A DNA stretch of 64,000 nucleotides from Kappaphycus alvarezii (GCA_002205965.3 NADL03000470.1:1-64000), one strand, 5' to 3'. Positions 52,600 to 64,000 are shown, numbered from the stretch's first letter. Notes: generated from the sequence alone by a model not told the origin. Translations and numbers: made by a program.

Positions 52600-53389
52600 C
52601 TTTTTGGGTCTGCTGTTAGATAACTTATTCACAACAAGAATAGCTGGCTATATATATATAGCCAAAACACAAACAAAACTAAGCATATATGCGCGGACGC
52701 CATTTCGCGCCAAAAAATTAAACAATGCAAGTAACAGCCGTTCACAAATTTGAATTTAATACACTCTGTTTGTAGTTCTTGCCACCATTCATCTTCAAAC
52801 CACCTTCTATACTGCAGACTGGAGTCTTTTCCTATTTTCAGATCCCTTTGTTGACATGATTTAAGACCTTTGATGTCCTGAAACACGGACTTGACTTAAT
52901 TGACTGGAAGTTGGCTATGCTGGACCTTACCTTGGGTCCGTGTAACGGTGGAGTAGGAGAACATAACTTTAGTACTGACCGGCTCAATAATGACTTCCCC
53001 ATGAGTTGATAAGTCCCTAACGTAATTCAGGAGTATATATATATATGTTTGTTGCGCCTTAAGTTCGATATATCGGTAGCTCAGGTTCCTGACCCAAATT
53101 TATCCTGGTAAATTTTCGTTCCTCCGTTATATGTGTAACCAAGATCTCCCAGTAAGTTCCGCAGCCATGATAATTCACGAGAGGCTGCTGATAGACTGAC
53201 ATATTAAGCTTCCGTAATGGACAAAGCGATACATTTCTGCCTGACACTTGTCCGCATGATGGGGGCTCCGCTAAGCATTACTACAAAACCAGTAGTCGAA
53301 TAACGATCTGCAGAGCCTCAATAGTCCGAATCTTTATACGAATATAATGTCTTTGACTCCCTAGGAAGGCTTTATACCACGTTCTTTGT
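52600..53389. other. No supported gene
   Basis: Contains an 18-bp perfect palindrome, GGCTATATATATATAGCC, at about 52,648-52,665 and an AT microsatellite near 53,035. A minus frame at 52,629-52,886 has no motif. Confidence 0.4.
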
Positions 53390-54743
53390 ACCTTGTAGAT
53401 ACCGAAAAATCCTTTTGACTCTGTTTGTACGAGAACGGTCATTTCTGTAGGAGAGTGGTCCTTTCCCCAAACTTCTGTCTTCTCCATCCCCATGAGTTTT
53501 CAAAAACGACTCTTCCCGCCAATTATCTTTTACGAAAAAATCATGTAACGGATTTTTCCAATGAATTCAAATTCACTATGCAACTCCATTTCTATTTTTT
53601 CTTTGAGCATTTTGGTCCTCCTTTTTAAAAAAAAGAAACTTTCGACCCATGTTCCGCTTCGACCTCCAAATTCAGTTCCGATATTTTATCAAGCAGATTT
53701 TTAGTTATTGTCCTACTCGCATGCAAATTCAAAGTTGTGGCATTGTCTCACATTTTATTTCGTCCAAGGACGTGAAACGCTTCGAGTAGGTTGACCTATT
53801 TAAAGTCCGAATTAGACGTCGCTTAGGCAACCCTACTGCCATCGACTACCCCATCGGCTCACCCATTTTTTTGTCTTCAACGTGACCAGCCTCCGCCCGT
53901 CCCTCACCATCGCCAAATCTTCCCGAGGCCGCCGTACCCTCAACGCCGTGGGAACCACTAGGGTACAACGGTGGGGGGGGCTTCCATGGAGAAGGAAGGG
54001 GAGTCTAAGGGAGTAATCGTTATCCTTGACTCTTCTGACGAAGATGAAGAAAAGGGTGAAGATGAGGACGAGGAGAATGATAGGGAGAGAGACATAGAAA
54101 ATGCTGGAATAGTGGGGAGGGGGCCGGAAAGTATGGACCAGATGGTACCGCCTCTGGAACCGAATGGTGGTATCTTCAGTGGTCTAGATATTCTCCAGGA
54201 GGCAATGGAGAATTCTAACTTGTTCGCGGATATTTGTGGGGACTTCTTGCGCAGAATGGATATTTCAAGGGCAATGTTTGCTCTCATCTAGAGGACTACG
54301 ATATTAAGGAATAAATCTAGACTTTATCCTGATAGTATCTGCTATTAGTCTTTCTCGTTCAGACGATTCCATTTCATGCATTTTTTTGGTTTTTGGTATG
54401 TTTCTTTGAGACTTTAGGGCTAGCCAAAAGTCTATATAAGCTGAGTAAATTGCTTCGTCTTGTGGAGGTCAAGCAAGGTGGCAGACAACTTCGAGTCAAG
54501 TCCCGAGTTGTAGGAAGTTGAGAGTCAACTTCAGACCCAAGATCCATTTTTCGTATGCTGGTCACAGAGCATCAGTGGTAGACGCTGCCCCTTTTATACT
54601 TGCTTGTAGCCCTCTCAACTGTCTTTCTTATCCACCCCTCTTTGTTCGTTCAACTACACCACGGTAGCACTTTTTTTCGCTTGCAACACCTCATTCTTGG
54701 GTTGGCTCTGAGTATCTCTTCTCCCGACGATTTACCCCTATCA
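53390..54743 (+). repeat. Element 3 5' LTR of the long type (LTR-B copy 3)
   Basis: Homologous to 35,240-36,630 over its length (for example CCAAATTCAGTTCCGATATT at both), ending CCCCTATCA at 54,743, followed by TT and the PBS. The left end is uncertain (53,300-53,420). The 3' LTR of element 3 is the short type instead. Confidence 0.75.
53882..54291 (+). pseudogene. LTR-borne acidic protein gene, copy 3
   Basis: Start codon is GTG where copies 1 and 2 have ATG (MTSLRPSLTIAKSSRGRR if read from there). About 150 bp of the N-terminal domain is missing. The open part 53,971-54,291 reads VIVILDSSDEDEEKGEDEDE, then PESMDQMVPPLEPNGGIFSG, ENSNLFADICGDFL. The block ESMDQ(V/M)VP(T/P)LEP is shared with copy 1. 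The last 15 residues are frameshifted. A TATTTAAA box is at 53,797-53,804. Confidence 0.65.
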
Positions 54744-54833
54744 TTTGGTAATTTTGTGGATGGGGCTGTACCCGAGGTATTCGAGTTCTAAAGTATTAGG
54801 GAACAATTCGGGGAGGGTTTTTTTCTGTAACAA

Positions 54834-55740
54834 TGGATCCCAACGCTGCTCGTATAACGTTCACAGGGGAACAAGACTGAAGACGTTGAGGAGTTTCTCT
54901 ATACATATGTTAATGTTTTGATATGTGAGAAGAGCGCTCAAGAGAAGGCCGCAAGTATCTTTGCCTATCTTTATAGTGATGCAAAGCACCAATATAAGGC
55001 CACGTTTATCGACCGGTGGTCTCTTAACAGGAATGGGCGTAACTTCGGTGAGGTATGTGAGTGGCTTGTGAGAGAATATGCTAAGGAGGTAGAACCAGAT
55101 GAGATGATTCGTACCGCCATAGAGGCCCGGCTCAACTTCGACTATTTGTTAGGCTCATTAGTATACTTGTGTGTTCTCTATGAAAAAGCTGCGTTCAAAG
55201 CCAAAGCCAAGTACGGAATGCTGCGTACGGCAGCGATGGGAGATAAAAGGCTCTCCGATTTCGTTCTCATCACGGGCCCTCACACTTTAATGAACTGATG
55301 GGTACCATAGTATAATTTGTCAAAAACTCGGAGACATTTCAGTCACTGGGTGAGATACCGAAGAAAACCCATATATCGATGTCTCTCGTGCATCCTGGAA
55401 GGAATTATCAAAGGCTGGTTACTAGTGCAGCGGCACTAGTCTGCCAGGAGCGATGTCAAAAACTTGGAAGAAAGGTTGGAAACCCGATTCGATAATCAAC
55501 TTGATAACCTCGCAGTTGGAGAGCCTTACTCTAACCATTAAGAAGAACATGTCTGGGGCCCCTAAGACCGCAGAAATCTTTTTCTGCTACTACAAGCCTG
55601 TAAAATTTGCAAATAGGTGTCCTGATAATCCCCATAGAAACAATAGCTGTGGAAAGTGCGGTCGGTATGGGCATCATGAGAGTAGCTGCTGGTATAAAGA
55701 AATTTGTCGGACGCGAGAAGCAAATCAGGACCAGAAATGA
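54834..55740 (+). pseudogene. gag: Gag of element 3
   Basis: MDPNAARITFTG, then a 1-nt insertion near 54,870. Frame 54,918-55,298 keeps AASIFAYLYSDAKHQYK, VCEWLVREYAKEVEPDEMIR and DYLLGSLVYLCVLYEK. Frame 55,453-55,740 keeps SQLESLTLTIKKNMSGAP, a damaged first knuckle (CYYKPVKFANRC) and an intact second knuckle (CGKCGRYGHHESSC). Confidence 0.85.
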
Positions 55741-57180
55741 ATAGTTTACAAAACAAGAAGGATAAAAGGTTGGCAGATGCTGGTAACGTATCCATCGCTG
55801 AAGAAATCAGTCGAGTCAATGTGATAAAAAGTGATGGAGAAGGGTACATTTTATCGAAAAAACCTGGGTTAAATTACTGAATGCTTGAACATATCCCAGC
55901 ACCTGTACCTCCTCGGACGAGGAGGTCTGATCAAGTTGTTCCAGGAGTGGATATCACCCCGGCCAGGAAAACGAGAAAGAATAAGAAATTTAAGAGTATC
56001 GCGAAGGACGTACTAGAGTATATGAAGAAGTAAAATTTGGTAGCTGAGCTTGCGTCAGCCCCAACTGGAATAACTTTTGGTCAACTTTTGAGGGGCGACG
56101 CAGAGGATGCGAGAAAACAACTCAAAAAAAATATAAGGTCTAATAAGTCTACTAGGGGTAAAAAAATTGTTTGTTCAATCAGCCTCGACAGCACCAAGAC
56201 GTTTTCAGCTGGTGCCAGTCAAAGTATTGGGAATGAAGATCCAAGCCCTTTTCGATCCGGAAGTTGTTCCAAACCTCATTTCAGAAACTTTGGTGACAGA
56301 TCTAGGTCTCGAAATTATTCCAACTACTCGAAGAATAACTGTTGCGGATGGAACCGTATCAAAATGCATGGGCACTGTTGACAAAGGTTCGGTGTGCTTT
56401 GGGGACTCTAAAGTTGATGCAGACTTTCTTTTCATGTCTGACCTCCTTTTCGATGCAATCATTGGTTGCCCTACCATGGAAAGTCTAGGGACATGCATTG
56501 ATTTGGGCAACCAAAGCGTTTAAGTTCATATAGACGGCAGAACCGTGAAGATGTCCCTGGATTTCGCCAAAAATATACAACCGGAAGATCAAAGAGAAAC
56601 GGACAGTGAAGACTTCACTTCTAGTTATGACAGCGAATATTACGAACAAAGTAAAACTTTAGGAAGTGGAAAAGGGTACGCTCGAGGGACAATGAACATG
56701 GCATGGGATGGTTATGATTCTGGGTTTGAAACAGATGACGACTGGAATTCTAGGGCAAATTTGAGACCCGATTTGTTTCCTTTTGCGATAATATCGAATC
56801 AAAGGACGGCATTCAGGGTACAAAAGAAGATTACCTCTGCAAGAGAATAAGAATATGTCGATTTCTATATATGAAGATATGAGAATGCCGGAAGATGTCC
56901 TTCAAAAAGTGGAGGGTGAGGATCGAGAAGAAGAAGAGCGCCAGACGGCAGAAATTCAAGAAAAAGTACAACACCTTCCCGCCCCCACCTCAACGAAAAT
57001 ATCCGACATGTTAACATCTTACGAAGTAATTGCATGGAGCGATTCAGATCTAAGACAAGCAAGTGTACCGGTCACTCACTCATTCGAACTTACCGACACT
57101 CAACCAATTTACCATAGGAGTAGACGTCAACCGCTGAAATATGACCAATTTATCTCAAAAAGTGTTGCAAGTATGCTCGA
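55741..57180 (+). pseudogene. pol: Linker, protease and acidic connector of element 3
   Basis: The linker has ELASAPTGITFGQLLRGDAE. The protease block reads ALFDPEVVPNLISETL, so S-G-A of the active site is lost. It continues to CPTMESLGTCIDLGNQ, a TAA near 56,521, and an acidic connector with GYDSGFETDDDWNS. GGA near 56,672 and GAA near 57,181 are the codons that became stops in element 1. Confidence 0.8.
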
Positions 57181-58300
57181 AAATGATATTATTCCGCCAG
57201 TCTCACCCTCATGGTCACTTACAGTTGTGGTAGCACCAACGAAGGATAAAGAACTTCTCTTTTGCGTCGATTACCAATAATTGAACCAAACAATGATACC
57301 CGATCGATTTCAGACTCCAAACATTATAGAAAACCTGGAGAATCTGAAGAACGAGAGATACTTCACCTCAATTGACCTTTACACTGGCTATTTTCAGATT
57401 CCTTGAGATTGAAAATGTAAAGAAAAATCAGTTTTAGCAGCAAATCCCGTACTTTCAGATTCGAAGTGATGCGTTTTAGTCTTCTGAATGCATCAGCTGT
57501 ATTTCAAAGAATAATGATCGAGGTTTTGAAAGGACTTCCATTTGCAGGAGTTTATATCGATTATATGGTAATATTCTCAAAAACTTTGGATCAGCACATA
57601 TCGCATGTGAAGACAGTGGTGGATAGGAAATCGGCATACAGCCTGAAATTAAGTTGAGCAAATGCTTCTTTACGATAACTTCTATACAACTACTCGGTCA
57701 TGTCGTCGATCAAGAGGGAACTAAAGTGGATCCAGAAGAAACGAAAAAATCAAGTTGGTACCAAGGCCCGCTTCAAAGACGGAGGTTCGAAGCTCCTTAG
57801 GACTTGCTTAATATCACCAAAGATTTTTCAAATATTTCGCCAAGACAGTAACACCGCTACGTGCCAGTACTACGAAGAACGGAAGATTTTACTATAACAA
57901 AAAATGCAAACTGCATTTGAACAGCTTAAAGAAAAGCTATGTGACCCCCCAGTGCTCATGTATCCAGAATTCAATAGACCATTTGTGGTGGAAACAGATG
58001 CCTCCGAACGGTCTTTGGTTACCTTTTTGTCCCAAAAAGATGAAAACGGAAGACTGCACCCTGTTCAATTCGCAAATCGTACTCTGAAAGATGCGGAAAA
58101 GAGTTACTAAGTCTGCGAGAAAGAAGCACTATCTGTTGTCTTCGTACTTAAATAGTTTCGCGTCTACCTTTTGTCACCCGAAAAATTTGTTTTGATAACT
58201 GATCACCAGGCACTTAAGACGATATTCCCAAAAGAAAGTTGTACATCAGCGCTTGGCTCGATAGCTCGACATTCTTGCCGAATACTGGTTTGAAATTTTG
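57181..58300 (+). pseudogene. pol: RT and RNase H of element 3
   Basis: Blocks LLFCVDYQ, a stop, LNQTMIPDRFQTPN, SIDLYTGYFQIP, then VYIDYMVIFSKTL, where the second Asp of the catalytic YIDD is Tyr. RNase H has FVVETDASERSLVTFLSQ and LITDHQALKTIF. At least six stops or shifts. Confidence 0.85.
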
Positions 58301-59617
58301 TATAGATCCGGACGCGATAATCAGCCTGTTGATCACCTATCTCGTTTGAGGGATCCAATGAATCCAAATGAAAAAGCTTCCGAGGACATATTCGGAGTTG
58401 CCGAGGTGCAAGTGCCCAACGATAAAAAGTACGAAGCTAAAATTCACGGACTAACGAAATTTCTTCATGGACTAGAAATGAAAAAGGTTGATCTTAAACA
58501 CAGAAATTGGGTACGCAGGAATCAAAAGTCTATTACATTGTGGAATCGGAAACTCTTTCGATACACTAAAGCCGGTACTCGACTAGGGGCCCCGTTGAAA
58601 GAAAGAATGAAGATCTTCAGGACTTTTCATGATGACTTAGGGTATGGGGATCTCGAAACAGCCAAACAATTCATTACGGAAAGATTCTGGTGGTCCAGTA
58701 TCCATTAGGACGTCTATAATTTCATTAAAAGATGCGACAACTGTCAAAAATTCACTCCGATCCGAAAGTCAAAGACAGCTTTAAGCTTTCCAGTTTCCGG
58801 TCTATGCGAAATCTTCTGAATCTACTTTGCCACCATATTCAAGGAAACATCTTCCGAAAACAAGTATCTCCTTATAGGGGTGAAACTTCTTACTTAATGG
58901 CCAATAGAAGCTGCAGTTGAGGAGGCCATTGCTGAAGTGGTCCTGAGATTCATTGAAAAAGAAATAATTGAACCGCTTGGTCTACCAAGAAGGATCATCT
59001 CTGATAACGTCCTTTGTTTTAATACAACGACTACAACGTCTACTTCTTTTTTTTGGAAGAGAAATGGATTGGAAGAGAAATGGATTCAGTTGAAGACAGT
59101 TCTCGCATACGCTCCTATTTCAAACGGGAAAGCGGAAAGGATGGTAGTAACCATCAATCGAGCAATATCGAAAAATATGTCGGAGAATGAAATCCAGTGG
59201 GAAGATGGCTTACCAAAAGTGATATACGGCTATCGTAGAAGAAGAGGAAGAAGTGGACGCTCAACATTTGAGCTAATGTATGGAAGGGCTCCGAGAATGC
59301 TTAAGAGAGGCATGAAAAGAAATAATATAGATGAAGAGAGTAGAGAAGTCGAACTACTGGACAGAGAAGGCTGGAGATCACACCGTGCGTTAGCCCAGAC
59401 AAGAAGCGTGGGTACAGAGTCTCCGGGCCAAACATTTTCAGTCGGCTCTAGAGTACTTGTTGTACATGGAAAAGCCATGCAGCAGGCTGTGAAGTGGCCA
59501 GCCTTCCAAACAAAGTACTCAACCCCTTGCATCGTCACGGAGGAAAGACACCCGCATTACAAGCTCTGTTCAACCGCAGGAAGTGATCAAGGAGTGTCAT
59601 CTATGCACATCGACTAG
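58300..59617 (+). pseudogene. pol: Integrase of element 3
   Basis: Frame 58,298-58,708 ends in the zinc finger FHDDLGYGDLETAKQ (second His replaced by Tyr). CDNCQKF follows in a shifted frame. The first Asp block (58,800-58,860) is destroyed. Frame 58,937-59,617 has RRIISDNVLCF (second Asp), SNGKAERMVVTINRAISKNM (Glu) and SVGSRVLVVHGKA. A short direct repeat (AGAGAAATGGATT twice near 59,060-59,090) disrupts the spacing. Confidence 0.85.
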
Positions 59618-59658
59618 TCCCTTACAAGCCTGAAGAATTCCTTCTCACACACGACTAT

Positions 59659-60165
59659 GTGCAACCACGAGGGGTACTCATCTTTAACTACAGATTGATT
59701 CCCATGGAAGGAAAAAGAGCATATGAATGGATCATCTCGATTACGCGAGACTATTACGACCTCCACGTAATCATCTATTTCTACATTAATATATCCCTAT
59801 GTTTTCGTACGGTGAACGGCCAATTGCTACTCGAAGAAAATTTCCAACTATTAGTAAGGGTCCTATTTTCATTTCAAAACGGAATGTTCACGGAAGCAGG
59901 TCCAGAGTTTTTGGAAGTAATATATCATTACTCTATAGGAAGGTATGGGAAAGTAGCTATCGGAGACTTGTCGCAATCCTATCTGAACATTATAAGCCCG
60001 ATTTACGTATTTCTCAAGGACAACCAAGATGTACAACTGAGAGGCTACAGCTTACCGCCTTATACGGAATATCGACCGGTCCATATCCCCTATGGGAACC
60101 TTACGGTTCTCTACCTAGAAACGAGAGCTCAAGTCAAGAACAAGATCCTCCAGAGGCATTCATGA
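59659..60165 (+). CDS. Post-integrase domain A, element 3
   Basis: Open for 168 codons: QPRGVLIFNYRLIPMEGKRA lead, then YEWIISITRDYYDLHVIIYF, SLCFRTVNGQLLLEENFQLL, RVLFSFQNGMFTEAGPEFLE, VIYHYSIGRYGKVAIGDLSQ and SPIYVFLKDNQDVQLRGYSL. It is almost collinear with element 1, and substitutions are mostly conservative. It is the only long intact frame in element 3 besides the integrase core. Confidence 0.75.
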   Translation: MQPRGVLIFNYRLIPMEGKRAYEWIISITRDYYDLHVIIYFYINISLCFRTVNGQLLLEENFQLLVRVLFSFQNGMFTEAGPEFLEVIYHYSIGRYGKVAIGDLSQSYLNIISPIYVFLKDNQDVQLRGYSLPPYTEYRPVHIPYGNLTVLYLETRAQVKNKILQRHS

Positions 60166-60309
60166 TGATGCGAGCAGGGCCATCCAGTGATGGAGGCGGA
60201 CCATCAAAGAGGGAAACGCGTCAATATCAGCGAGGAAGATCACCAGGGAGATCACCTCCAACACCGCCCAGTCTCCCAAGAAGAAGGTATTCATCTCTGA
60301 TTATTGGAA

Positions 60310-60760
60310 GGCTGCCAATTAGACGTTGGCTTCGCGAAATAACGGAGGACCTTCGAGAATCCGAGGTAATTTCCTTTTTTTCGATTAATACTTGCATGTG
60401 CTTCTAAAGCATTGACGGGGTGCACGTTACTCGTGAAGACTCGATTCTGATATTGCGAGCTTTTTTCTCTTTCAGATACCCGTTTCTGGACCCGTTGCCA
60501 TAGAAGTTCGCATACTACATATACTATCTAACATTTGGAAGGTTTGGAGAAGTAAAACAAGAGGAGCTCATTAGAGACCACCATTAATCCATACGCAGGA
60601 TGGATTATGAATCTCTTGACCAAGGGGCAGAGCCGGTCATCGCACGGTACACACTTTCTCACCATATTGGAAAACAGTTACTGCCCTATCCATTCAGTCA
60701 ACCATATAGTCTCCCCGATGAATGAATAGCACTACCAGAAGGGGAAAAGGAGCAATGAAG
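60310..60760 (+). pseudogene. Post-integrase domain B, element 3
   Basis: Reads RRWLREITEDLRESEVISFF, a stop after MCF, VTREDSILILRAFFSFRYPF, a stop, KFAYYIYYLTFGRFGEVKQE, then LPYPFSQPYSLPDE. It aligns with domain B of elements 1 and 2. Three stops. Confidence 0.75.
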
Positions 60761-60794
60761 ACGAGACGGGACGATCTTCTTAAGTGTGAGGCCA

Positions 60795-61525
60795 TGATGT
60801 GCGCAAAAATTGTACACGAAAAAAATCTAGAAGAAGACCAAATTTGGAAACAGTATCGGAATTTGCAAGATATTTTTACAATTTCTGAATTTGCAAGATA
60901 ATTCTAATTTGGAGTAGTGTGGCAAATTCATGGGTTGATTTTTTAGGGCACGCTGTCATAATAGATGTCAGTACAGGTCCAGGTTCTGGGTGGTACTAAG
61001 AGTGGCTTTGAAAGGTCTATATAATGGCCACATTAATTCCTACCCCTGGCCGATGAGAAGCGGGCATGGGTATGGCACCTAGACATTTACCTTGAGGATA
61101 TGTCCTCTAATAGTTCCTCTGGTTCAAATGATTCCCTTGAATGAACTTTATGGTTATTTGTATGGTTGTTTGAGACTTTCGGGGTAGCCAATGGTCTATG
61201 TAAGCCGAGTAAACTGCTTCCTCTTGTGGAGGTCAAGCAAGGTGGCAGACAACTTCTAGTTCGACAACTTGGAGTCAAGTCCCGAGTAGTAGGAAGTTGA
61301 GAGTCATCTTCAGACCCAAGACCCATTTTTCCTACGCTGGTCACAGAGCATCAGTGGTAGACCCTGCCCTTTCTATACTTGCTTGTAGCCCTCTCAACTG
61401 TCTTCCTTATCCACCCCTTTTTGTTCGCTCAACTGTACCACGGTAGCACTTTTGTCGCTTGCAACACCTACTTCTTGGGGTAATCGGTTCTGAGTATCTC
61501 TTCTCCTGATGATTTACCCCTAATA
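60795..61525 (+). repeat. Element 3 3' LTR of the short type (LTR-A)
   Basis: TGATGTGCGCAAAAATTG to CCCCTAATA (end degenerate). It aligns with the LTR of element 1 along its length, including AAAGGTCTATATAATGGCC near 61,012. It lacks the acidic gene. Confidence 0.85.
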
Positions 61526-62511
61526 ATCTGCATTTCCGGGTTAGTCAGGCGGAGGTGGGCGATGACGTTGAACGCTTCGGGACGGGCCGCCGCGGGGAAG
61601 TATAAGCAGAATCATTTCCCGACGTGCGGGACAAGGGCGAAGAGGGGCAATGCTGTCTTTGTGACGGTGGTGACAGAGCAGAGCTAGCGGTGGGCAGTGT
61701 CGAAAGAGGGGAAGGATGAAGTAGTGAAAAGGGCGAATCCAAAGTGGAGGAGGTCTGGGCCAGGTGGGGTAGAGGGTTTGGCCTCGTCCGTGCGGGGATC
61801 GAGGCTGCAGGGCTTGTCGGTGAGGTGGCGAGAAAGGCATGTGCGCAGGAAAGGTCGGCCGGAGAAAAATCTTCCGCGTGAACAATCATATGACAAGCTC
61901 GGGGGAGATTCAACACACCCTGAGCAATGTCGAGGTCGAGGGTGGGCAGCTGCACGAAAGGAACCGGACGCAGTGTTTAGGGGTGGACGGGCGTGGTGGG
62001 TGGCGGGAAGACCGGGTACAATGCGCGTATCCAAGGTGCTGACGACGTCAGTGCGGTCCACGCGGGGGGAGACGGCGGCCGCGCGGGAGACGGAGAGGGC
62101 GCGACGGCCGTGGGGAGATGTGGGTATCTATGGAAGCTGGAGAGGAACGGCTTTGTTTGTTTACTTTTGAAAGATATATCCGATATATCCTATAGCCCTG
62201 TGCTCTCGTTTGGGAACCCAATTTTGTCGCCCTCATCGTGTCAACTTTCAATACTTCGCCGGATCTACGAGTTAAGGATCGTTTTATCCTCACTCGATTC
62301 TGCTAAAGACTAGCTTTCCAGTGGTGCAGGTTGTTTCTGGACTGGTCTCCGCAGTGCGGAGCCCCAGGCATTGGATATTTGCAGGATAGTCCGATATTTA
62401 TGATCGGACCAAAATTCTCAAAGAATTCAAAACATTTTCTCAAAACGCACGCAGTTTTACTCATGAAGACTTAGAGAGGTAATTTTGAGAAGTTCTCATG
62501 CCGACACCGAC
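61526..62511. other. No recognised gene; GC-rich
   Basis: Open frames on both strands across 61,541-62,170 (for example plus 61,697-62,170, basic; minus 61,545-61,955, P/S/T-rich) reflect GC-rich composition. Neither has a motif I recognise. Confidence 0.35.
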
Positions 62512-62769
62512 GAACAATGAGAACTTTCCATTCGCTCGATATTTGCATATTGTACAGTCATTTAGAACTCGCAGTATCCCCGTATGCAGACCTAGCGCTC
62601 TATTGAATACTTGAATGTGGTCTGAGACATGTCAGAGAGGGAACAATGAGAAGTTCTCATTCGCTTGAGATTTTCATACTGTACAGTCATTGAGAACTCA
62701 CAGTACCCCCGTATGCAGACATAGCGCTTTACTGCATACTTGAATGTGGTCTGAGGCATATCAGGGAGG
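62512..62769. repeat. Tandem duplication, 129-bp unit, two copies
   Basis: Units start at 62,512 and 62,641 with GAACAATGAGAA. Both contain CATA-TGTACAGTCATT, CCCCGTATGCAGAC and ACTTGAATGTGGTCTGAG. By eye about 85-90 percent identical. Confidence 0.8.
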
Positions 62770-63850
62770 AAATCATGTTGGTGGTGCCACGTACATGACT
62801 CCCGTGACAGTACGATGTGCGCAGGTATCCTTTGCGCGATGACCCCCTACGTTGCAGCCGCGTCGTAGTCGTACTCGCTACGACGCAGCCATTCATTGGA
62901 TATATATGATTCCTTCTCGACAGGCGTGACGGTTATACTTCCCGAAACTTCGGACTAATACTCTCTTTGCCCCAATACTTCGCATGGGCGCATTTAAATG
63001 GGCGCATTTTGCTTTACTCACATGATCAATATTTCTCCCATCCAGAATTCGAAGTACGGCGTTGACAACCCCGACCACAGTACAGTAATACTTGCGATGT
63101 TCTCATTCTTTTCCTGCGCTGCGATTTTATCCCACGTACCGTATTCTTCCACTGTTCTATTTGAGCCTCGCTCCGCTTCGCTCTCTCTTGTGAGACCTCG
63201 CGGCCCTAGTCGTGGGGCACCCCAAAAAGGAAAGAAAAGAAGGAGAGGAGGTGGGTAGATTCTAGAGCTGGAAAGAGTAAAGGAAAAGTGATCACAAAGA
63301 ATTGGCAAAGCTGGGCGTGCGTCTCCCTCTCGTATCCGGGTTCCAGCGACACAGCGAGCTCCCCTTATTAGATCCAGCCTGAGCAGGTTGTACCGCACCA
63401 TTACCCTCAGGCGGCGCCGTCTCTGTTCGACGACGACGGAAGACTTTATGCCCAGATCATCCATATCGCGCGATGATTGGCCCAAGACACACCTCATGGT
63501 GTCAAAGGAGTACCGGCCAGCACCTTTCACGAAACTCACGTAACGCGCACGTGCCCATGTGTGCCTTCAATGCCCGTACTGCTCAGTCGAGGATGTGATC
63601 TCCGGTCTCTAACTTGCGCGGACTCCCATAACTCGGGATCAAATCTGCAGCGCTGCTGGATGATATACTGAGACAGACGTCTTCGTATAGTTGTTCATTC
63701 TAGGCGAGTGCCAGGCGTTACACTCTCCAAATGTCGACAAGCGAGACACCACTGCACCTGCTCTCTTCCGAATCGCTTCTACTTTCATTGCCCACTTGAA
63801 TCCCTCACAGTTATAGAGAAGCTGCGTGGAGCACAGTAGATTGGTGTTGG
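62770..63850. other. No recognised gene
   Basis: A minus frame at 63,018-63,539 (173 codons) is basic with no known motif. It may be chance, or part of an unknown gene. Confidence 0.35.
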
Positions 63851-64000
63851 TGAAACCTAGGGGGAAATAGTCGGCAGAAGAGATACTCAGAACCAACTAC
63901 CCCAAGAAGGAGGTGTGGCAAGCGGCCAAAGTGCTACTGTGGTATAGTTGAACGAACAAGAAGGAGTTTGAATGGAAGAGAGTTGAAAGGGCTACAAGCA
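63851..64000 (-). repeat. LTR of the element 1 family, cut by the window end
   Basis: From GTCGGCAGAAGAGATACTCAG through CAACTACCCCAAGAAGGAGG and GTGGTATAGTTGAACGAACA it matches the 3' end of LTR-A/LTR-B. Orientation as in element 1 (minus). Whether a long or short LTR, or a full element, follows cannot be seen. Confidence 0.85.

Larger units (their letters stand above)
54744..60794 (+). mobile_element. Ty3/gypsy element 3, internal region
   Basis: Same lineage and order as element 1; most blocks are close in sequence. PBS at 54,746-54,763. Every domain has at least one inactivating change: protease DPEV, RT YIDY, integrase zinc finger His replaced by Tyr, and many stops. Useful as a comparison that shows which breaks in element 1 are single-base changes. 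Confidence 0.92.

Overview
The window is eukaryotic nuclear DNA, dense in transposable elements, with few or no intact host genes. The evidence is three Ty3/gypsy retrotransposons of one lineage, a fourth Ty3/gypsy element of a chromovirus-like lineage, a Ty3/gypsy remnant, a Ty1/copia remnant, three pieces of a LINE with a restriction-like endonuclease end, a Tc1/mariner transposase, a TNP2/CACTA-like transposase, and splice-site-like frame breaks. There is no operon structure, no rRNA or convincing tRNA, and no CRISPR array. The species cannot be fixed from sequence alone; a repeat-rich alga (for example a red alga), oomycete or fungus would fit.

Layout. 1-9,200: unrecognised, probably spliced or decayed genes on both strands (coiled-coil protein, basic AT-hook-like protein, P/S/T-rich gene with a DPY-repeat tail). 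9,300-9,970: a cluster of seven hairpin-capable palindromes. 10,300-14,400: broken TNP2-like transposase. 15,390-16,420: degenerate repeats that each read like a signal peptide. 17,950-18,960: copia pol remnant. 19,640-21,770: gypsy remnant. 22,520-24,990: Tc1/mariner transposase split by a 1,510-bp solo LTR with a perfect 5-bp target duplication. 25,600-37,400: a LINE on the minus strand, split by a nearly complete Ty3/gypsy element (element 1, 26,339-33,863, TSD GAGGC) and by a second long LTR (about 35,191-36,630). 37,578-44,619: element 2, plus strand, badly decayed. 45,692-51,881: element 4, chromovirus-like, minus strand, TSD TGGCC. 51,890-52,560: another LINE end. About 53,390-61,525: element 3, plus strand, with unlike LTRs. 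62,512-62,769: a 129-bp tandem duplication. 63,851-64,000: an LTR cut by the window edge.

Two features look undescribed. (1) A long LTR variant (LTR-B, about 1.4-1.5 kb) carries in its U3 half a small gene for an acidic protein. There are three diverged copies here, and one is proven to lie inside an LTR because the solo LTR has exact target duplications and excising it restores a mariner reading frame. (2) Elements 1-3 carry, downstream of integrase, an internally duplicated domain of about 125 residues (A and B) that is conserved between elements whose LTRs are almost unrelated.

Elements 1-3 share the order LTR, PBS, gag with tandem CCHC knuckles, protease, acidic connector, RT, RNase H, integrase, domain A, domain B, LTR. 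All are interrupted by stops or frameshifts. Element 1 is the youngest, with about a dozen LTR differences by eye, and keeps its protease, RT and integrase catalytic residues. Elements 2 and 3 have lost several. Nesting gives relative ages: the LINE and mariner are older than the LTR elements inside them.
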